From the NCBI GenBank assembly GCA_040384325.1, contig JAZKJL010000002.1:350621-414620 (forward strand): a stretch of 64,000 bases of DNA, in the 5' to 3' direction. Under the pieces are notes generated by a model, which worked only from the letters and a program-made list of their open reading frames with translations, ran no database searches and was not told the origin of the DNA. How positions within the stretch are numbered: position 1 is the stretch's first letter; each line of letters begins with the position of its first letter. This document shows positions 7,617 to 15,811 of the stretch, in pieces. Source of the DNA: JACMLX01 sp040384325. GTDB lineage: Bacteria > Gemmatimonadota > Gemmatimonadetes > Gemmatimonadales > Gemmatimonadaceae. The translations under genes and the position numbers were made by a program.

Positions 7617-10085
7617 TCAGGGTCCGCCGCGCGCCGCGATCGGGGTGCGGTCGGGGAAGGGGAGCACCACCTGCGCGTCGTCGATGCGCTCCACCGACTC
7701 CGGTGTCAGCCGGGACTGCGGCTCGAGCGGCAGCATGGCGCGATCCAGCACCTCGTCCATCGTCTGCACGAAGGTGAACGTCATGCGCTCGCGCACCTCG
7801 GCCGGGATGTCGCGGATGTCCTTCGCGTTGCCCTGCGGCACGATCACCTCGCGCAGCCCGGCCCGATACGCCGCCAGCACCTTCTCCTTCAGCCCCCCGA
7901 TCTCGAGCGCCTTGCCGCGCAGCGTGACCTCACCGGTCATCGCGAGGTCGCGACGCACGCGACGCCCACTCAGCACACTGGCGATCGCCAGCGTGACGGC
8001 GAGGCCGGCACTCGGTCCATCCTTCGGGATCGCACCGGCGGGGAAGTGGATGTGCAGGTCGGTGTCGCGGAACTCCTCCTCCGGAATCTCCAGCAGCCGA
8101 CTGCGCGAGCGCACGTACGAGAAGGCGGCATCCACCGACTCGCGCATCACTTCACCCAGCTGGCCGGTGACGGTGAGGCGGCCACTGCCCGGCATCTTGA
8201 GCGCCTCGATGAGCATCAACTCGCCACCGTTCGGCGTCCATGCGAGTCCGGTGACGACACCGACTTCCGGCTCCTGCTCCGTCTCCTCGGCGGCGAACTG
8301 CGGCACGCCGAGCAACTCCTCGGCCTTCTGCGGCGTGATCGTCCACGGCTCCATCTCGCCTTCCGCCTTGCGCCGTGCGCGCTTGCGCAGCACGGCGGCC
8401 ACATGCCGCTCGAAGTTGCGCAGGCCGGCCTCGCGGCTGTAGCGCGCCGCGATGAACTGCAGCGCCTCGTCGGTGAACACGGCGTCGGCCTCCGTCAGCC
8501 CATGCTCGGCACAGAGCTTCGGGATCAGGTAGCGCCACGCGATCTGCACCTTCTCTTCCGACGTGTAGCCGGCGATGCGGATCACCTCGAGGCGATCGCG
8601 CAGTGCCGCGGGAATGTCGTAGAGATTGTTGGCCGTACAGATGAACAACACCGAGCTGAGGTCGAACGGCTGGTTCAGGTAGTGATCCACGAAAGACTTG
8701 TTCTGCGACGGGTCGAGCACCTCGAGCATCGCCGCGGTCGGATCACCGGTGGCCCCGCCGGTGCCCATCTTGTCGATCTCGTCGATCATCACCACCGGGT
8801 CGCGCACCCCGGTGCGACGCAGCGCCTGGATCAGCAGGCCTGGCATCGCGGCCACGTAGGTGCGGCGATGCCCGCGCACTTCCGCCTCGTCGCGCACGCC
8901 GCCGACGGAGATGCGATGAAACTCGCGACCGATGGAGGTGGCGATGGCCTCGCCGAGCGAGGTCTTGCCGGTGCCCGGTGGGCCGACGAAGCAGAGGATC
9001 GGACCCGCGGGATCGCCGCCGCGCAGCTTGCGCACGGCGAGGTACTCGATGATGCGTTCCTTCGCCTCGCCGAGTCCGTAGTGTCGCGTGTCGAGCGCAC
9101 TGGAGACCTTGTCGAGCGAGATGTCGCGGTCACCCGACTTCTTCGACCACGGCAGCGACAGCACCCAGTCGAGATAGGTGCGTAGCACCTGGTATTCGCT
9201 GCTGGCCGGCGACAGCATCCGCAGCCGTTCACATTCGCGCCGGGCCTCGAGTGCCACCTTCTCCGGCAGGTGCGCCTCGTCGATGCGGCGCAGCAACTCG
9301 GTGCTCTCGCGCTCTCCGGGATCGGTCTCGCCGAGTTCCGTCTGGATGGCGCGCAGCTGCTGCTTGAGGAAGAACTCGCGCTGGTGCTGCTCGATCTTCA
9401 CCTCGGTGGTCTTCTTCACGTCATCCATGACGCGGGCGCGCGCGACTTCGCGCTCGAGGCGACCGAGGATGAAGCGGAGGCGATCACCGACGTCGAGCTT
9501 CTGCAGCACGTCGTCCTTGTCGGCGATCTTGAAGTTCAGGTTCGTCGCCGCGAGGTCGGCGAACCGGCCCGGGTCGGAGACGTTCATGCGCAGGATCGCC
9601 GGGATCTCGCCCGGGATGCGATCCACCAGACTGGCCAGCGTCTCGGTGGCGCTGACGATGCGGGTGACGAGCTCCTCGACCTCGAAGGCCGGCGGCAGCA
9701 CATCCCACGCCGGGGTGCAGGCGGCGACCACGAAGGGCGCCGACTGGTCGATGCGCTGGATGGTGATGCGGCGCAGCCCCTGCAGCGTGATCTGCACCGT
9801 GTCGCCGGGCAGGTTGATCCGCTCGTGCACCCGTGCGGCGACGCCGATCTTGCCCACGAACTCGGTCGCGTCGGGCGCATCCTCGAGTTCGCCGCCGGCC
9901 ACCACCAGGGCCACGACCACGCCCGGTTCATCGAAGGCGCGCAGCAGCGCCAGGTTCTCCGGGCTGCCCATCTGGACTGCGATCGTCCCCAGCGGGTAGA
10001 CCATCGTCGAGCGCAGGGCCATCAACGGCAGCGTTGGCGGCAACTCGGCGCGAAGGATCTCGTCCCGGCGTTGGGAATGAGTCAT
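7617..10085 (-). CDS. lon: ATP-dependent protease La (Lon)
   Basis: Cytoplasmic ATP-dependent serine protease that removes misfolded and selected regulatory proteins. Domains in order: N-terminal LonN substrate-binding domain (residues ~15-210, beginning PTLPLMALRSTMVYPLGT), helical linker with HQREFFLKQQLRAIQ-type segment, AAA+ module with Walker A GPPGTGKTS near residue 367 and Walker B VVMIDEIDKM, and the C-terminal S16 protease domain. The catalytic dyad is intact: Ser692 in KDGPSAG and Lys735 in LKEKVLAA, the usual 43 residues apart. Length 822 aa is normal for LonA. The start is ATG at 10085. No CIRCE-type operator or obvious heat-shock promoter was seen upstream. Confidence 0.98.
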   Translation of the reverse strand: MTHSQRRDEILRAELPPTLPLMALRSTMVYPLGTIAVQMGSPENLALLRAFDEPGVVVALVVAGGELEDAPDATEFVGKIGVAARVHERINLPGDTVQITLQGLRRITIQRIDQSAPFVVAACTPAWDVLPPAFEVEELVTRIVSATETLASLVDRIPGEIPAILRMNVSDPGRFADLAATNLNFKIADKDDVLQKLDVGDRLRFILGRLEREVARARVMDDVKKTTEVKIEQHQREFFLKQQLRAIQTELGETDPGERESTELLRRIDEAHLPEKVALEARRECERLRMLSPASSEYQVLRTYLDWVLSLPWSKKSGDRDISLDKVSSALDTRHYGLGEAKERIIEYLAVRKLRGGDPAGPILCFVGPPGTGKTSLGEAIATSIGREFHRISVGGVRDEAEVRGHRRTYVAAMPGLLIQALRRTGVRDPVVMIDEIDKMGTGGATGDPTAAMLEVLDPSQNKSFVDHYLNQPFDLSSVLFICTANNLYDIPAALRDRLEVIRIAGYTSEEKVQIAWRYLIPKLCAEHGLTEADAVFTDEALQFIAARYSREAGLRNFERHVAAVLRKRARRKAEGEMEPWTITPQKAEELLGVPQFAAEETEQEPEVGVVTGLAWTPNGGELMLIEALKMPGSGRLTVTGQLGEVMRESVDAAFSYVRSRSRLLEIPEEEFRDTDLHIHFPAGAIPKDGPSAGLAVTLAIASVLSGRRVRRDLAMTGEVTLRGKALEIGGLKEKVLAAYRAGLREVIVPQGNAKDIRDIPAEVRERMTFTFVQTMDEVLDRAMLPLEPQSRLTPESVERIDDAQVVLPFPDRTPIAARGGP

Positions 10086-10638
10086 CGGTATTCGACAGAG
10101 GGGAAGCGCGGTCTCATCAATGGTGCGCGAGAGTCGCTAAGAATCGCGGGCGCCCGCACTCTACGCCACCCACCGGGCGCCGGATCGTGCGACGATACCG
10201 AGGTCGGAGTATCGGCCCGTGTCGCACCCCGACGCAACACCGGACTCGACCGTTCTGTCCGTGTCGGTCGAGGGGACACAACCGCATCATCGCAGAACGG
10301 CACAGCCGCAGAACTGAACGGCCGCAGAAGTGCAAAACGTTGAGGTGGGGAGCGCGGGGCTTTGCGGTTCCGGAGCGATGCGCGGCATCGACGTGTCGGA
10401 GGAACGGCGAAGACTCACGGCAGTGGGGTAGTAAGGGAAACGGATCTCGCAGCAACAGAATCCCAAGCGGAGCGCCGCCCTCGAGACGACCCCATGCCAG
10501 CAGTCGCCCTTCTGCGGCCGTTCAGTTCTGCGGCTGTTGCCCCTCTGCGATCAAGCCGTTGCACTTCAACGGCCCGAAGCCAGACGTCACGATGCGCTAA
10601 CTTGTTCAGGTGCGCGGATTTGCATAGCTTCTCCGGCT
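10086..10638. other. 553-bp non-coding gap between lon and ffh
   Basis: Divergent intergenic region. Short frames on both strands have poor codon character and no homology I recognise. It holds a pair of 27-bp inverted repeats (see separate entry) and shorter related copies built on the CCGCAGAA / GAAGTGCAA words. I looked for a signal recognition particle RNA, expected near ffh in some genomes, and did not find its conserved GGAAGGAAGCA apical core. Promoters of lon (leftward) and ffh (rightward) must lie here but none is convincing. Confidence 0.6.
10303..10536. repeat. 27-bp perfect inverted repeat pair with degenerate extensions
   Basis: The left arm at 10303-10329 (CAGCCGCAGAACTGAACGGC plus CGCAGAA) is perfectly complementary to the right arm at 10510-10536, with a 180-bp spacer. 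Outside the perfect arms the match continues imperfectly (ATCGCAGA-NN-GGCA on the left, its complement on the right), and the word GAAGTGCAA recurs on both sides. Within each arm the unit CGCAGAAC is itself repeated. This looks like two copies of a dispersed intergenic element in opposite orientation, or a very large hairpin. Confidence 0.8.
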
Positions 10639-11958
10639 ATGTTTGACGAGCTCAGTGAAAAAATCGGCGCGGCATTCTCCAAGCTGCGCGGCAAGGGCGT
10701 CCTCACGGAAGCCGACATCAAGGACGGCCTGCGCGAAGTCCGGCGCGTGCTCCTGGAAGCCGACGTCAGCTTCGGCCTCACGCGCGAGTTCCTCGAGCGG
10801 GTGGAGAAGAAGGCGGTCGGCCTCACCGCGCTGAAGACCGTCCGACCCGAGCAGCAGCTCGTCAAGATCGTACACGAAGAGCTCACCGCGATGCTCGGTG
10901 AGCGGCGCGAGGGGCTGAAGCTCAGCACCGTGCCACCGACCGTGGTGCTGATGGTCGGCCTGCAGGGCTCCGGCAAGACCACCACCACCGCCAAGCTCGC
11001 GCTCCGGATGCAGAAGGAGCAGCGGCAGGTGCGCCTGATCGCCGCCGACGTCTATCGTCCGGCCGCCATCGACCAGCTGGAGACGCTGGGCAAACAGCTC
11101 AACGTGCCGGTCTTCGCGCGTCGCGACACCACCGACGTGGTGCAGATCGTCCGCGACGGACTCGAGGTCGCCCGCCGCGAGCGTGATCGCATCGTCTTCA
11201 TCGACACCGCCGGCCGGCTGCAGATCGACGAGAACCTGATGGACGAACTCCGGCGCGTGAAGGACGTCGCCAAGCCGGACGAGATCCTGCTGGTGGCCGA
11301 CGGCATGACCGGCCAGGACGCGGTGCGCATCGCCGAAGGCTTCAACAATGCCCTTGGCATCACCGGCATCATCCTCACCAAGATGGACGGCGACGCCCGC
11401 GGTGGTGCCGCGCTGTCCGTCTACGGGGCGACCAAGAAGCCGATCAAGTACATCGGCGTCGGTGAGAAGGTGGAGGCCCTCGAGGAGTTCCATCCCGACC
11501 GCATGGCCGGCCGCATCCTGCAGATGGGTGACGTGCTCTCGCTGGTGGAGCGGGCGCAGGAGTCGTTCGACGCCGACGAGGCCAAGAAGCTGGAGAAGAA
11601 GGTCCGCCGCGAAGGCATGGACCTGAACGACTTCCTCGGCGCCATGAAGCAGATCGAGAAGCTCGGCCCGCTCGAGGGGGTGCTGAAGATGATCCCAGGG
11701 GTGAACACGAAGGCGCTCAAGCAGGCCAAAATGGACCCCAAGCGCATGAAGCACGTCGAGGCCATCGTGCTCTCGATGACCATGGCGGAGCGGAAGAAGC
11801 CGGAGCTGATCAACGGGTCGCGCCGCCTCCGGATCGCCAAGGGCTCGGGACGGACGGTGGCCGAGGTGAACCGGCTGCTGGACCAGTTCCGCGACATGCA
11901 GAAGATGATGAAGAAGGTCACCGCCAGCGGGGGCAAGAACCCCTTCGGCCGAGGCTAG
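10639..11958 (+). CDS. ffh: Signal recognition particle GTPase Ffh
   Basis: SRP54 homologue that binds signal peptides of nascent membrane and secreted proteins with SRP RNA and delivers them to FtsY. N domain begins MFDELSEKIGAAFSKLRG. The G domain has G1 GLQGSGKTTTTAKLA near residues 107-121, then DVYRPAAIDQL, DTAGR, TKMDGDARGGAALS and the GVGEKVEALEEFHPDR closing motif. The M domain is methionine-rich with MKQIEKLGPLEGVLKMIPG and the RNA-binding SRRLRIAKGSGRTVAEVNRLL. The ATG at 10639 is chosen because relatives start at MFDxL; the frame stays open 34 codons further upstream with no support. 439 aa is typical. It is the first gene of the block leading to rpsP. Confidence 0.97.
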   Translation: MFDELSEKIGAAFSKLRGKGVLTEADIKDGLREVRRVLLEADVSFGLTREFLERVEKKAVGLTALKTVRPEQQLVKIVHEELTAMLGERREGLKLSTVPPTVVLMVGLQGSGKTTTTAKLALRMQKEQRQVRLIAADVYRPAAIDQLETLGKQLNVPVFARRDTTDVVQIVRDGLEVARRERDRIVFIDTAGRLQIDENLMDELRRVKDVAKPDEILLVADGMTGQDAVRIAEGFNNALGITGIILTKMDGDARGGAALSVYGATKKPIKYIGVGEKVEALEEFHPDRMAGRILQMGDVLSLVERAQESFDADEAKKLEKKVRREGMDLNDFLGAMKQIEKLGPLEGVLKMIPGVNTKALKQAKMDPKRMKHVEAIVLSMTMAERKKPELINGSRRLRIAKGSGRTVAEVNRLLDQFRDMQKMMKKVTASGGKNPFGRG

Positions 11959-12069
11959 GCCCGGACGGCGGACGCCTGGGCATCCCCTTTCCGCCCCGGA
12001 GCCTGTACCTTTCGCGGCTCGGTCGGAAACGGCCGGATGCAGCGATCACGGCAGGACCCCGGGTGCACT

Positions 12070-12085
12070 GGTCGAATTCTCGACC
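12070..12085 (+). promoter_or_regulatory. Small hairpin in the 242-bp rpsP leader
   Basis: Between ffh (stop 11958) and rpsP (start 12201) there are 242 bp with no gene. They include a perfect 6-bp stem GGTCGA/TCGACC with an ATTC loop at 12070-12085 and further GC-rich pairing potential just before the ribosome-binding site (CAGAGGATG). This may be the transcribed leader of the ribosomal protein operon; its role is inference. Confidence 0.3.
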
Positions 12086-12200
12086 GGCGCGAGGAGCCCG
12101 GGCCGGCGGAGGATGGGTCTCACGACTCCTCGTCGCGCCGCGTACGGCGATTCATCGCGGATCGGTCGTGCGACTACACGTCCCCTCAGAGGATGCCCGG

Positions 12201-12515
12201 ATGGTTCGTATTCGTCTCCGCCGCGTCGGCCGCAAGAAGGCCCCGGTCTACCGTATCGTCGTCGCCGACAGCAAGAGCCCGCGCGATGGCAAGTTCATCG
12301 AGATCATCGGCACCTACTCGCCGCGTCTGACCGAGGGTGCCGTGTCGATCAAGGTCGATCGCGCCAACCATTGGCTCGACGTCGGCGCCCAGGCGTCGGA
12401 CACCGTTCGCTCGCTGCTGCGCAAGGGCGGCGTGCTGAAGGCCCGCCACGAGGCCCGCCTGGCGAAGAAGCACGCGGCTGCGGCCGTGCCGCTGTCCGAA
12501 GGCGAGAAGGCGTAA
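12201..12515 (+). CDS. rpsP: 30S ribosomal protein S16
   Basis: Small-subunit protein that binds 16S rRNA early in 30S assembly. The sequence begins MVRIRLRRVGRKKAPVYRIV and contains ADSKSPRDGKFIEIIGTYSP and RANHWLDVGAQASDTVRSLL, all diagnostic of S16. The ATG at 12201 is used because the protein then starts exactly where the family starts, with GAGGA upstream; an open frame reaches back to 12063 but has no family match. The C-terminus ends in an Ala/Lys-rich tail (104 aa total, slightly longer than the ~80-90 aa of many bacteria). First gene of the rpsP-rimM-trmD-rplS cluster. Confidence 0.97.
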   Translation: MVRIRLRRVGRKKAPVYRIVVADSKSPRDGKFIEIIGTYSPRLTEGAVSIKVDRANHWLDVGAQASDTVRSLLRKGGVLKARHEARLAKKHAAAAVPLSEGEKA

Positions 12516-12520
12516 GTCGC

Positions 12521-13105
12521 ATGACCCGGCCCGCGCCCGCGCTCATGATCGTCGGGCGCGTCCGCAAGGCACACGGCATCCGCGGCGAATTGCTGGTGGA
12601 GCCCATCACCGACGCGCCCGATACGGTCTTCGTATCGGGCCGTCGGCTGTTTGCGGGTACGGCCACCGGTGATCCGTCACCGGATGGGCAGGAACTGCAC
12701 GTCACCGCGGTGCGGCAGCACATGGAGTCGGTGCGGCTGACGATCGCCGAGATCCCGGATCGGACGGCGGCGGAACTCTGGCGCGGGCGTTTCCTGCTCG
12801 CTCCGTCGGACGAGTTGCCACCACCCGCTGAGGACGAGGTCTACCTCCACGACCTGCTCGGCATGCAGGTGCTGCATGTCGATGGGCGTGCGCTCGGTAC
12901 CGTCGCCGACACCTACGACCTGCCGCAGGGATTGATGCTCGACGTGCGTCCCGTGAACGGCGGCCCGACGTATTTCCTGCCGTGGCGCGACGAGGTGCTG
13001 GTGCAGGTGGACGAGTCGGCGCGCACCATCACCGTCAATCCGCCGGAAGGGCTGCTGCCCGAGGGCCTCGTGCAGGCCGAAGGGCATCCCAGCGACGACG
13101 CCTGA
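12521..13105 (+). CDS. rimM: Ribosome maturation factor RimM
   Basis: Binds S19 and helps 16S rRNA processing and 30S head maturation. The N-terminal RimM domain starts IVGRVRKAHGIRGELLVEPITD, and the C-terminal PRC-barrel is marked by DLLGMQVLHVDGRALGTVAD and the PWRDEVLVQVDESARTI segment, which corresponds to the conserved P-x-x-x-x-x-V-x-x-x-D end motif. Start ATG at 12521, five bases after rpsP. 194 aa is within the family range. Position between rpsP and trmD is the standard bacterial order. Confidence 0.95.
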   Translation: MTRPAPALMIVGRVRKAHGIRGELLVEPITDAPDTVFVSGRRLFAGTATGDPSPDGQELHVTAVRQHMESVRLTIAEIPDRTAAELWRGRFLLAPSDELPPPAEDEVYLHDLLGMQVLHVDGRALGTVADTYDLPQGLMLDVRPVNGGPTYFLPWRDEVLVQVDESARTITVNPPEGLLPEGLVQAEGHPSDDA

Positions 13106-13107
13106 CG

Positions 13108-13854
13108 ATGCACGACGCTGGTCCGCGCGGTGACGCCGGCAGTGATGCGATGCAACACGACGCGCCGGAGCCGTCGGCCGACGCGCCACGCGTGCCGCTG
13201 CGCATCAACATCGTCAGCATCTTCCCCGAGTTCTTCGCGGTGCCGCTCTCGATCAGCATTCCGTCGAAGGCGGCGGCGGCCGGCAGCGTGACGTACAACG
13301 TGGTCGACCTGCGCAGCTTCACGCACGACCGCCACCGCACGGTGGACGACTATCCCTACGGCGGTGGTCCCGGCATGGTGATGAAGCCGACGCCGTTCTT
13401 CGAGGCGGTGGAGCATCTCGGTGCGACGACGCCGATCGTGCTGCTGTCGCCGCGTGGCAAGGTATTCAGTCAGGCCGACGCGCATCGCTTCGCCGCCGGC
13501 ACCGAACTCACGCTGCTCTGCGGGCATTACAAGGACGTCGACCAGCGCGTGGCAGACCACCTTGCCACCGAGGAGATTTCGCTCGGCGATTTCGTGCTCA
13601 GTGGCGGCGAGCCGGCGGCGCTGGCGATCGTCGACGCCGTCGCGCGACTGCTGCCCGGCGCGATGAGCGATCACGATTCCGCGGCCACCGATTCGTTCTA
13701 CGGTGGCGCCGGTGTGAGTGCGCCCAGTTACACGCGACCGGAGGAGTATCGCGGCCATCGCGTGCCCGATGTGCTGCTCTCGGGGCATCACGCGAAGATC
13801 GCGGAATGGCGCCGACTCGAAGGGGAACGCCGCACCACCTCGCGCGGTGACTGA
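13108..13854 (+). CDS. trmD: tRNA (guanine37-N1)-methyltransferase
   Basis: SPOUT-knot methyltransferase that makes m1G37 in tRNAs reading CNN codons and prevents +1 frameshifting. The conserved start INIVSIFPEFFAVPLS is followed by VVDLRSFTHDRHRTVDDYPYGGGPGMVMKP (given here for orientation in pieces: DDYPYGGGPGMVMKP is the SAM/tRNA loop), LLSPRGKVFSQ, LCGHYKDVDQRV, SLGDFVLSGGEPAALAIVDAV and the C-terminal YTRPEEYRGHRVPDVLLSGHH. ATG 13108 follows rimM by two bases and gives a 28-residue acidic/Ala-rich N-terminal extension not found in most TrmD; ATG 13150 or GTG 13192 would trim it. The following lipoprotein gene overlaps the stop. Confidence 0.95.
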   Translation: MHDAGPRGDAGSDAMQHDAPEPSADAPRVPLRINIVSIFPEFFAVPLSISIPSKAAAAGSVTYNVVDLRSFTHDRHRTVDDYPYGGGPGMVMKPTPFFEAVEHLGATTPIVLLSPRGKVFSQADAHRFAAGTELTLLCGHYKDVDQRVADHLATEEISLGDFVLSGGEPAALAIVDAVARLLPGAMSDHDSAATDSFYGGAGVSAPSYTRPEEYRGHRVPDVLLSGHHAKIAEWRRLEGERRTTSRGD

Positions 13855-14656
13855 GCGCCGTCGCGTCATCGGGCTGCTCCTCGCGGTCGCGCTGCTGGCC
13901 GCCTGCGGCGAGCGTGCGCCGGCGGACACGCGCACGACGGTGGACAGTGCACGCGACAGCGTGGTGCCGGAGGTGGTGGCACCGCGTCCACCGATGATCC
14001 TCGATACCCTCGGCGCCCACCTGCTCGAGGTCTGGCCGGTGGCGGTGAGCCGCGGCAGGCAGGCAGACGAGGTGCGGCGCCTGGTGGAGCACCTGCAGGC
14101 CGACCTCGCGCTGGTGCCCGGCTTCGCCACCGCCACCCTGCTCGCCAGCGGCGATGGGTCGTCGCTGGTGCTGATGGTGGCGTGGGACGACTCGGTCGCG
14201 GCCGCTCAAGGGGACGTGATGCTGGCGGGGTGGTTGCGGCTGCCGGCCGACACCGCGCTCCGTCGCCGGACCGACGGCACCCTGACGCGGCGCGTGTGGG
14301 CGCGCCGCACCACCGGCTCCCCACCCGTGCTGACCGAAGGCGCGATGCTGCAGTTCACGCGCTACGTGATGAAGCCGGGACATTCCTTCGGCGCCCTGGC
14401 GGTGCTGGCCGACAGCAGCCTGGCGATGCGGGTGCTGCAGGACACGGCGGCGCAGGGCGGGGCGCTGCTGGCGGCCGCGGACAGCGGTGCCATCTACATG
14501 GTGCTGCAGGCGCGGAACGCCACCGCGCTCGGTCCCGGCTTCCCGGCGCCGTCGTCGTCGCTCCCGTTCTGGGCGCCGTTCGCGGTGCGCGAGGAGCAGC
14601 TGCTGGCGGTGGTGGCGATCGTCCAGCGGCGCCCCGGCGGCGCCTCCGCGCGCTGA
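13847..14656 (+). CDS. Lipoprotein with a monooxygenase-like (ABM) fold, inserted in the trmD-rplS cluster
   Basis: A 269-aa predicted lipoprotein. GTG 13847 overlaps the trmD stop by 8 bases; from it the protein reads VTERRRVIGLLLAVALLAAC, a classic signal peptide with Cys20 as lipidation site. The mature part contains the pattern VSRGRQADEVRRLVEHLQ followed by VPGFATATLLASGDGSSLV and VAWDDSVAAAQGD. This is the strand-helix-strand layout of the antibiotic-biosynthesis-monooxygenase (ABM/dimeric alpha-beta barrel) family, and a second, weaker copy (FTRYVMKPGHSFGALAVLADS) follows. Function unknown. Its place between trmD and rplS is odd, since those two are usually adjacent. Confidence 0.7.
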   Translation: MTERRRVIGLLLAVALLAACGERAPADTRTTVDSARDSVVPEVVAPRPPMILDTLGAHLLEVWPVAVSRGRQADEVRRLVEHLQADLALVPGFATATLLASGDGSSLVLMVAWDDSVAAAQGDVMLAGWLRLPADTALRRRTDGTLTRRVWARRTTGSPPVLTEGAMLQFTRYVMKPGHSFGALAVLADSSLAMRVLQDTAAQGGALLAAADSGAIYMVLQARNATALGPGFPAPSSSLPFWAPFAVREEQLLAVVAIVQRRPGGASAR

Positions 14657-14708
14657 GCGCCGGACTGGTGGCTCCCGCGCAGACGGCCACTACCATCACG
14701 ACCATGCC

Positions 14709-14742
14709 GGGGTTAACCTTCTCGGCTCACCGAGACAACCCC
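14709..14742 (+). promoter_or_regulatory. Stem-loop in the rplS 5' leader (candidate L19 autoregulatory site)
   Basis: Forty bases before the rplS start codon lies GGGGTT-aacctt-CTCGG-ctca-CCGAG-ac-AACCCC (in segments): an outer 6-bp stem 14709-14714/14737-14742, an asymmetric internal loop, an inner 5-bp stem 14721-14725/14730-14734 and a 4-base loop. L19 leaders that bind the protein are known in Firmicutes and Flavobacteria. This hairpin is a candidate equivalent, by position and shape only. Confidence 0.45.
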
Positions 14743-14782
14743 AGCCGGCGCCGCAGTCCGCAGGCGCCCCGCAGAGCGTGAT

Positions 14783-15142
14783 ATGCACCCGTTCATCGAG
14801 ACCCAGAAAGAGTGGATGCGCGAAATTCCCCCGTTCCGCGCGGGTGACACGGTTCGTGTCAACGTGCGCGTGAAGGAAGGGGAGAAGGAGCGCCTCCAGG
14901 CCTTTGAAGGCACGGTCATCGCCCGCCGCGGCAGTGGCGTGAGCGCGACCTTCACGGTCCGCAAGATCTCGAACGGCGTCGGCGTCGAGCGCATCTTCCC
15001 CGACCACAGCCCGATGCTCGGCGAGATCATCGTCGTGCGCCGCGGCCGGGTGCGTCGCGCGAAGCTGTACTACCTGCGTGGCGTGACGGGTAAGGCCGCC
15101 CGCATCAAGGAGCGGAAGGTCCGCGTCGCCGACAAGGCCTGA
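14783..15142 (+). CDS. rplS: 50S ribosomal protein L19
   Basis: Large-subunit protein located at the 30S-50S interface. Diagnostic segments are IPPFRAGDTVRVNVRVKEGEKERLQ-type sequence (here starting REIPPFRAGDTVRVNVRV), FEGTVIARRGSGVSATFTVRKIS, GVGVERIFPDHSP and the C-terminal VRRGRVRRAKLYYLRGVTGKAARIKER. 119 aa is typical. It is separated from the upstream lipoprotein by 126 bp containing a stem-loop, so it may have its own control, and it is followed after 18 bp by rnhB. Confidence 0.97.
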   Translation: MHPFIETQKEWMREIPPFRAGDTVRVNVRVKEGEKERLQAFEGTVIARRGSGVSATFTVRKISNGVGVERIFPDHSPMLGEIIVVRRGRVRRAKLYYLRGVTGKAARIKERKVRVADKA

Positions 15143-15160
15143 TCCAGGCTCGCCGCGCCC

Positions 15161-15811
15161 ATGCCTGCACGCACGCAGAGCTGGGGCAGGCTGGAACGCG
15201 CTGCCCGCAAGAACGGCCACACCCGCATCGTCGGGGTGGATGAAGTCGGACGGGGCCCCCTTGCGGGCCCCGTCGTCGCATGCGCCATCCTCCTCCCGCA
15301 CAGCTGCCGCGACATCGACGGCGTGGGTGACTCGAAGGCGTTGCGGGCCGAGGATCGCCAGCGCCTCGCGCTCGACATCCGGCGTGTCGCCATCGCCATC
15401 GGTATCGGCGCCGCCAGCGTCTGCGAGATCGATCGCGTGAACATCTATCAGGCCACCGCGATTGCGATGCGGCGTGCCATCGCGCGCATCCCGACGCCGC
15501 ACCACCTGCTGCTGGTGGACGGCTCGCCGTTCGGCGCACTGGGCATGCCGCACCAGGCGGTGGTGAAGGGCGACGCCTGCTGCCTCAGCATCGCCTGCGC
15601 GTCGATCATCGCCAAGGTGACGCGCGACCGCCTGCTCTGCGCGCTGCACCACCGCTATCCGCGCTACGGGTGGGAGACGAATGCCGGATACGGCACCCCG
15701 GAACACCTGGCAGGACTGACGGAACACGGTGCCACGCCGCATCATCGCAAGAGTTTCCGTCCGCTGCGCGTCGAGCCCGACCTCTTCTCCTCCCTCGAGC
15801 AACCTGCATGA
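15161..15811 (+). CDS. rnhB: Ribonuclease HII
   Basis: Cleaves RNA in RNA-DNA hybrids and removes misincorporated ribonucleotides. The catalytic motif VGVDEVGRGPLAGPVVACAI supplies the first Asp and Glu, GVGDSKAL the DSK motif, LLLVDGSP the third acidic residue region, and KGDACCLSIACASIIAKVTRD (shown by its ends KGDACC and SIIAKVTRD) the fourth. The ending YGWETNAGYGTPEHLAGL and THHRKSF-like segment (TPHHRKSFRPL) is typical of type 2 RNases H. 216 aa. It overlaps the next gene by ATGA. Confidence 0.96.
   Translation: MPARTQSWGRLERAARKNGHTRIVGVDEVGRGPLAGPVVACAILLPHSCRDIDGVGDSKALRAEDRQRLALDIRRVAIAIGIGAASVCEIDRVNIYQATAIAMRRAIARIPTPHHLLLVDGSPFGALGMPHQAVVKGDACCLSIACASIIAKVTRDRLLCALHHRYPRYGWETNAGYGTPEHLAGLTEHGATPHHRKSFRPLRVEPDLFSSLEQPA

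Noticed and set aside
10086..10140. Heat-shock operator (CIRCE) upstream of lon
   Set aside because: No TTAGCACTC-N9-GAGTGCTAA-like inverted repeat is present.
10086..10638. Signal recognition particle RNA gene next to ffh
   Set aside because: The conserved apical core (GGAAGGAAGCA-like) was not found on either strand of the gap.
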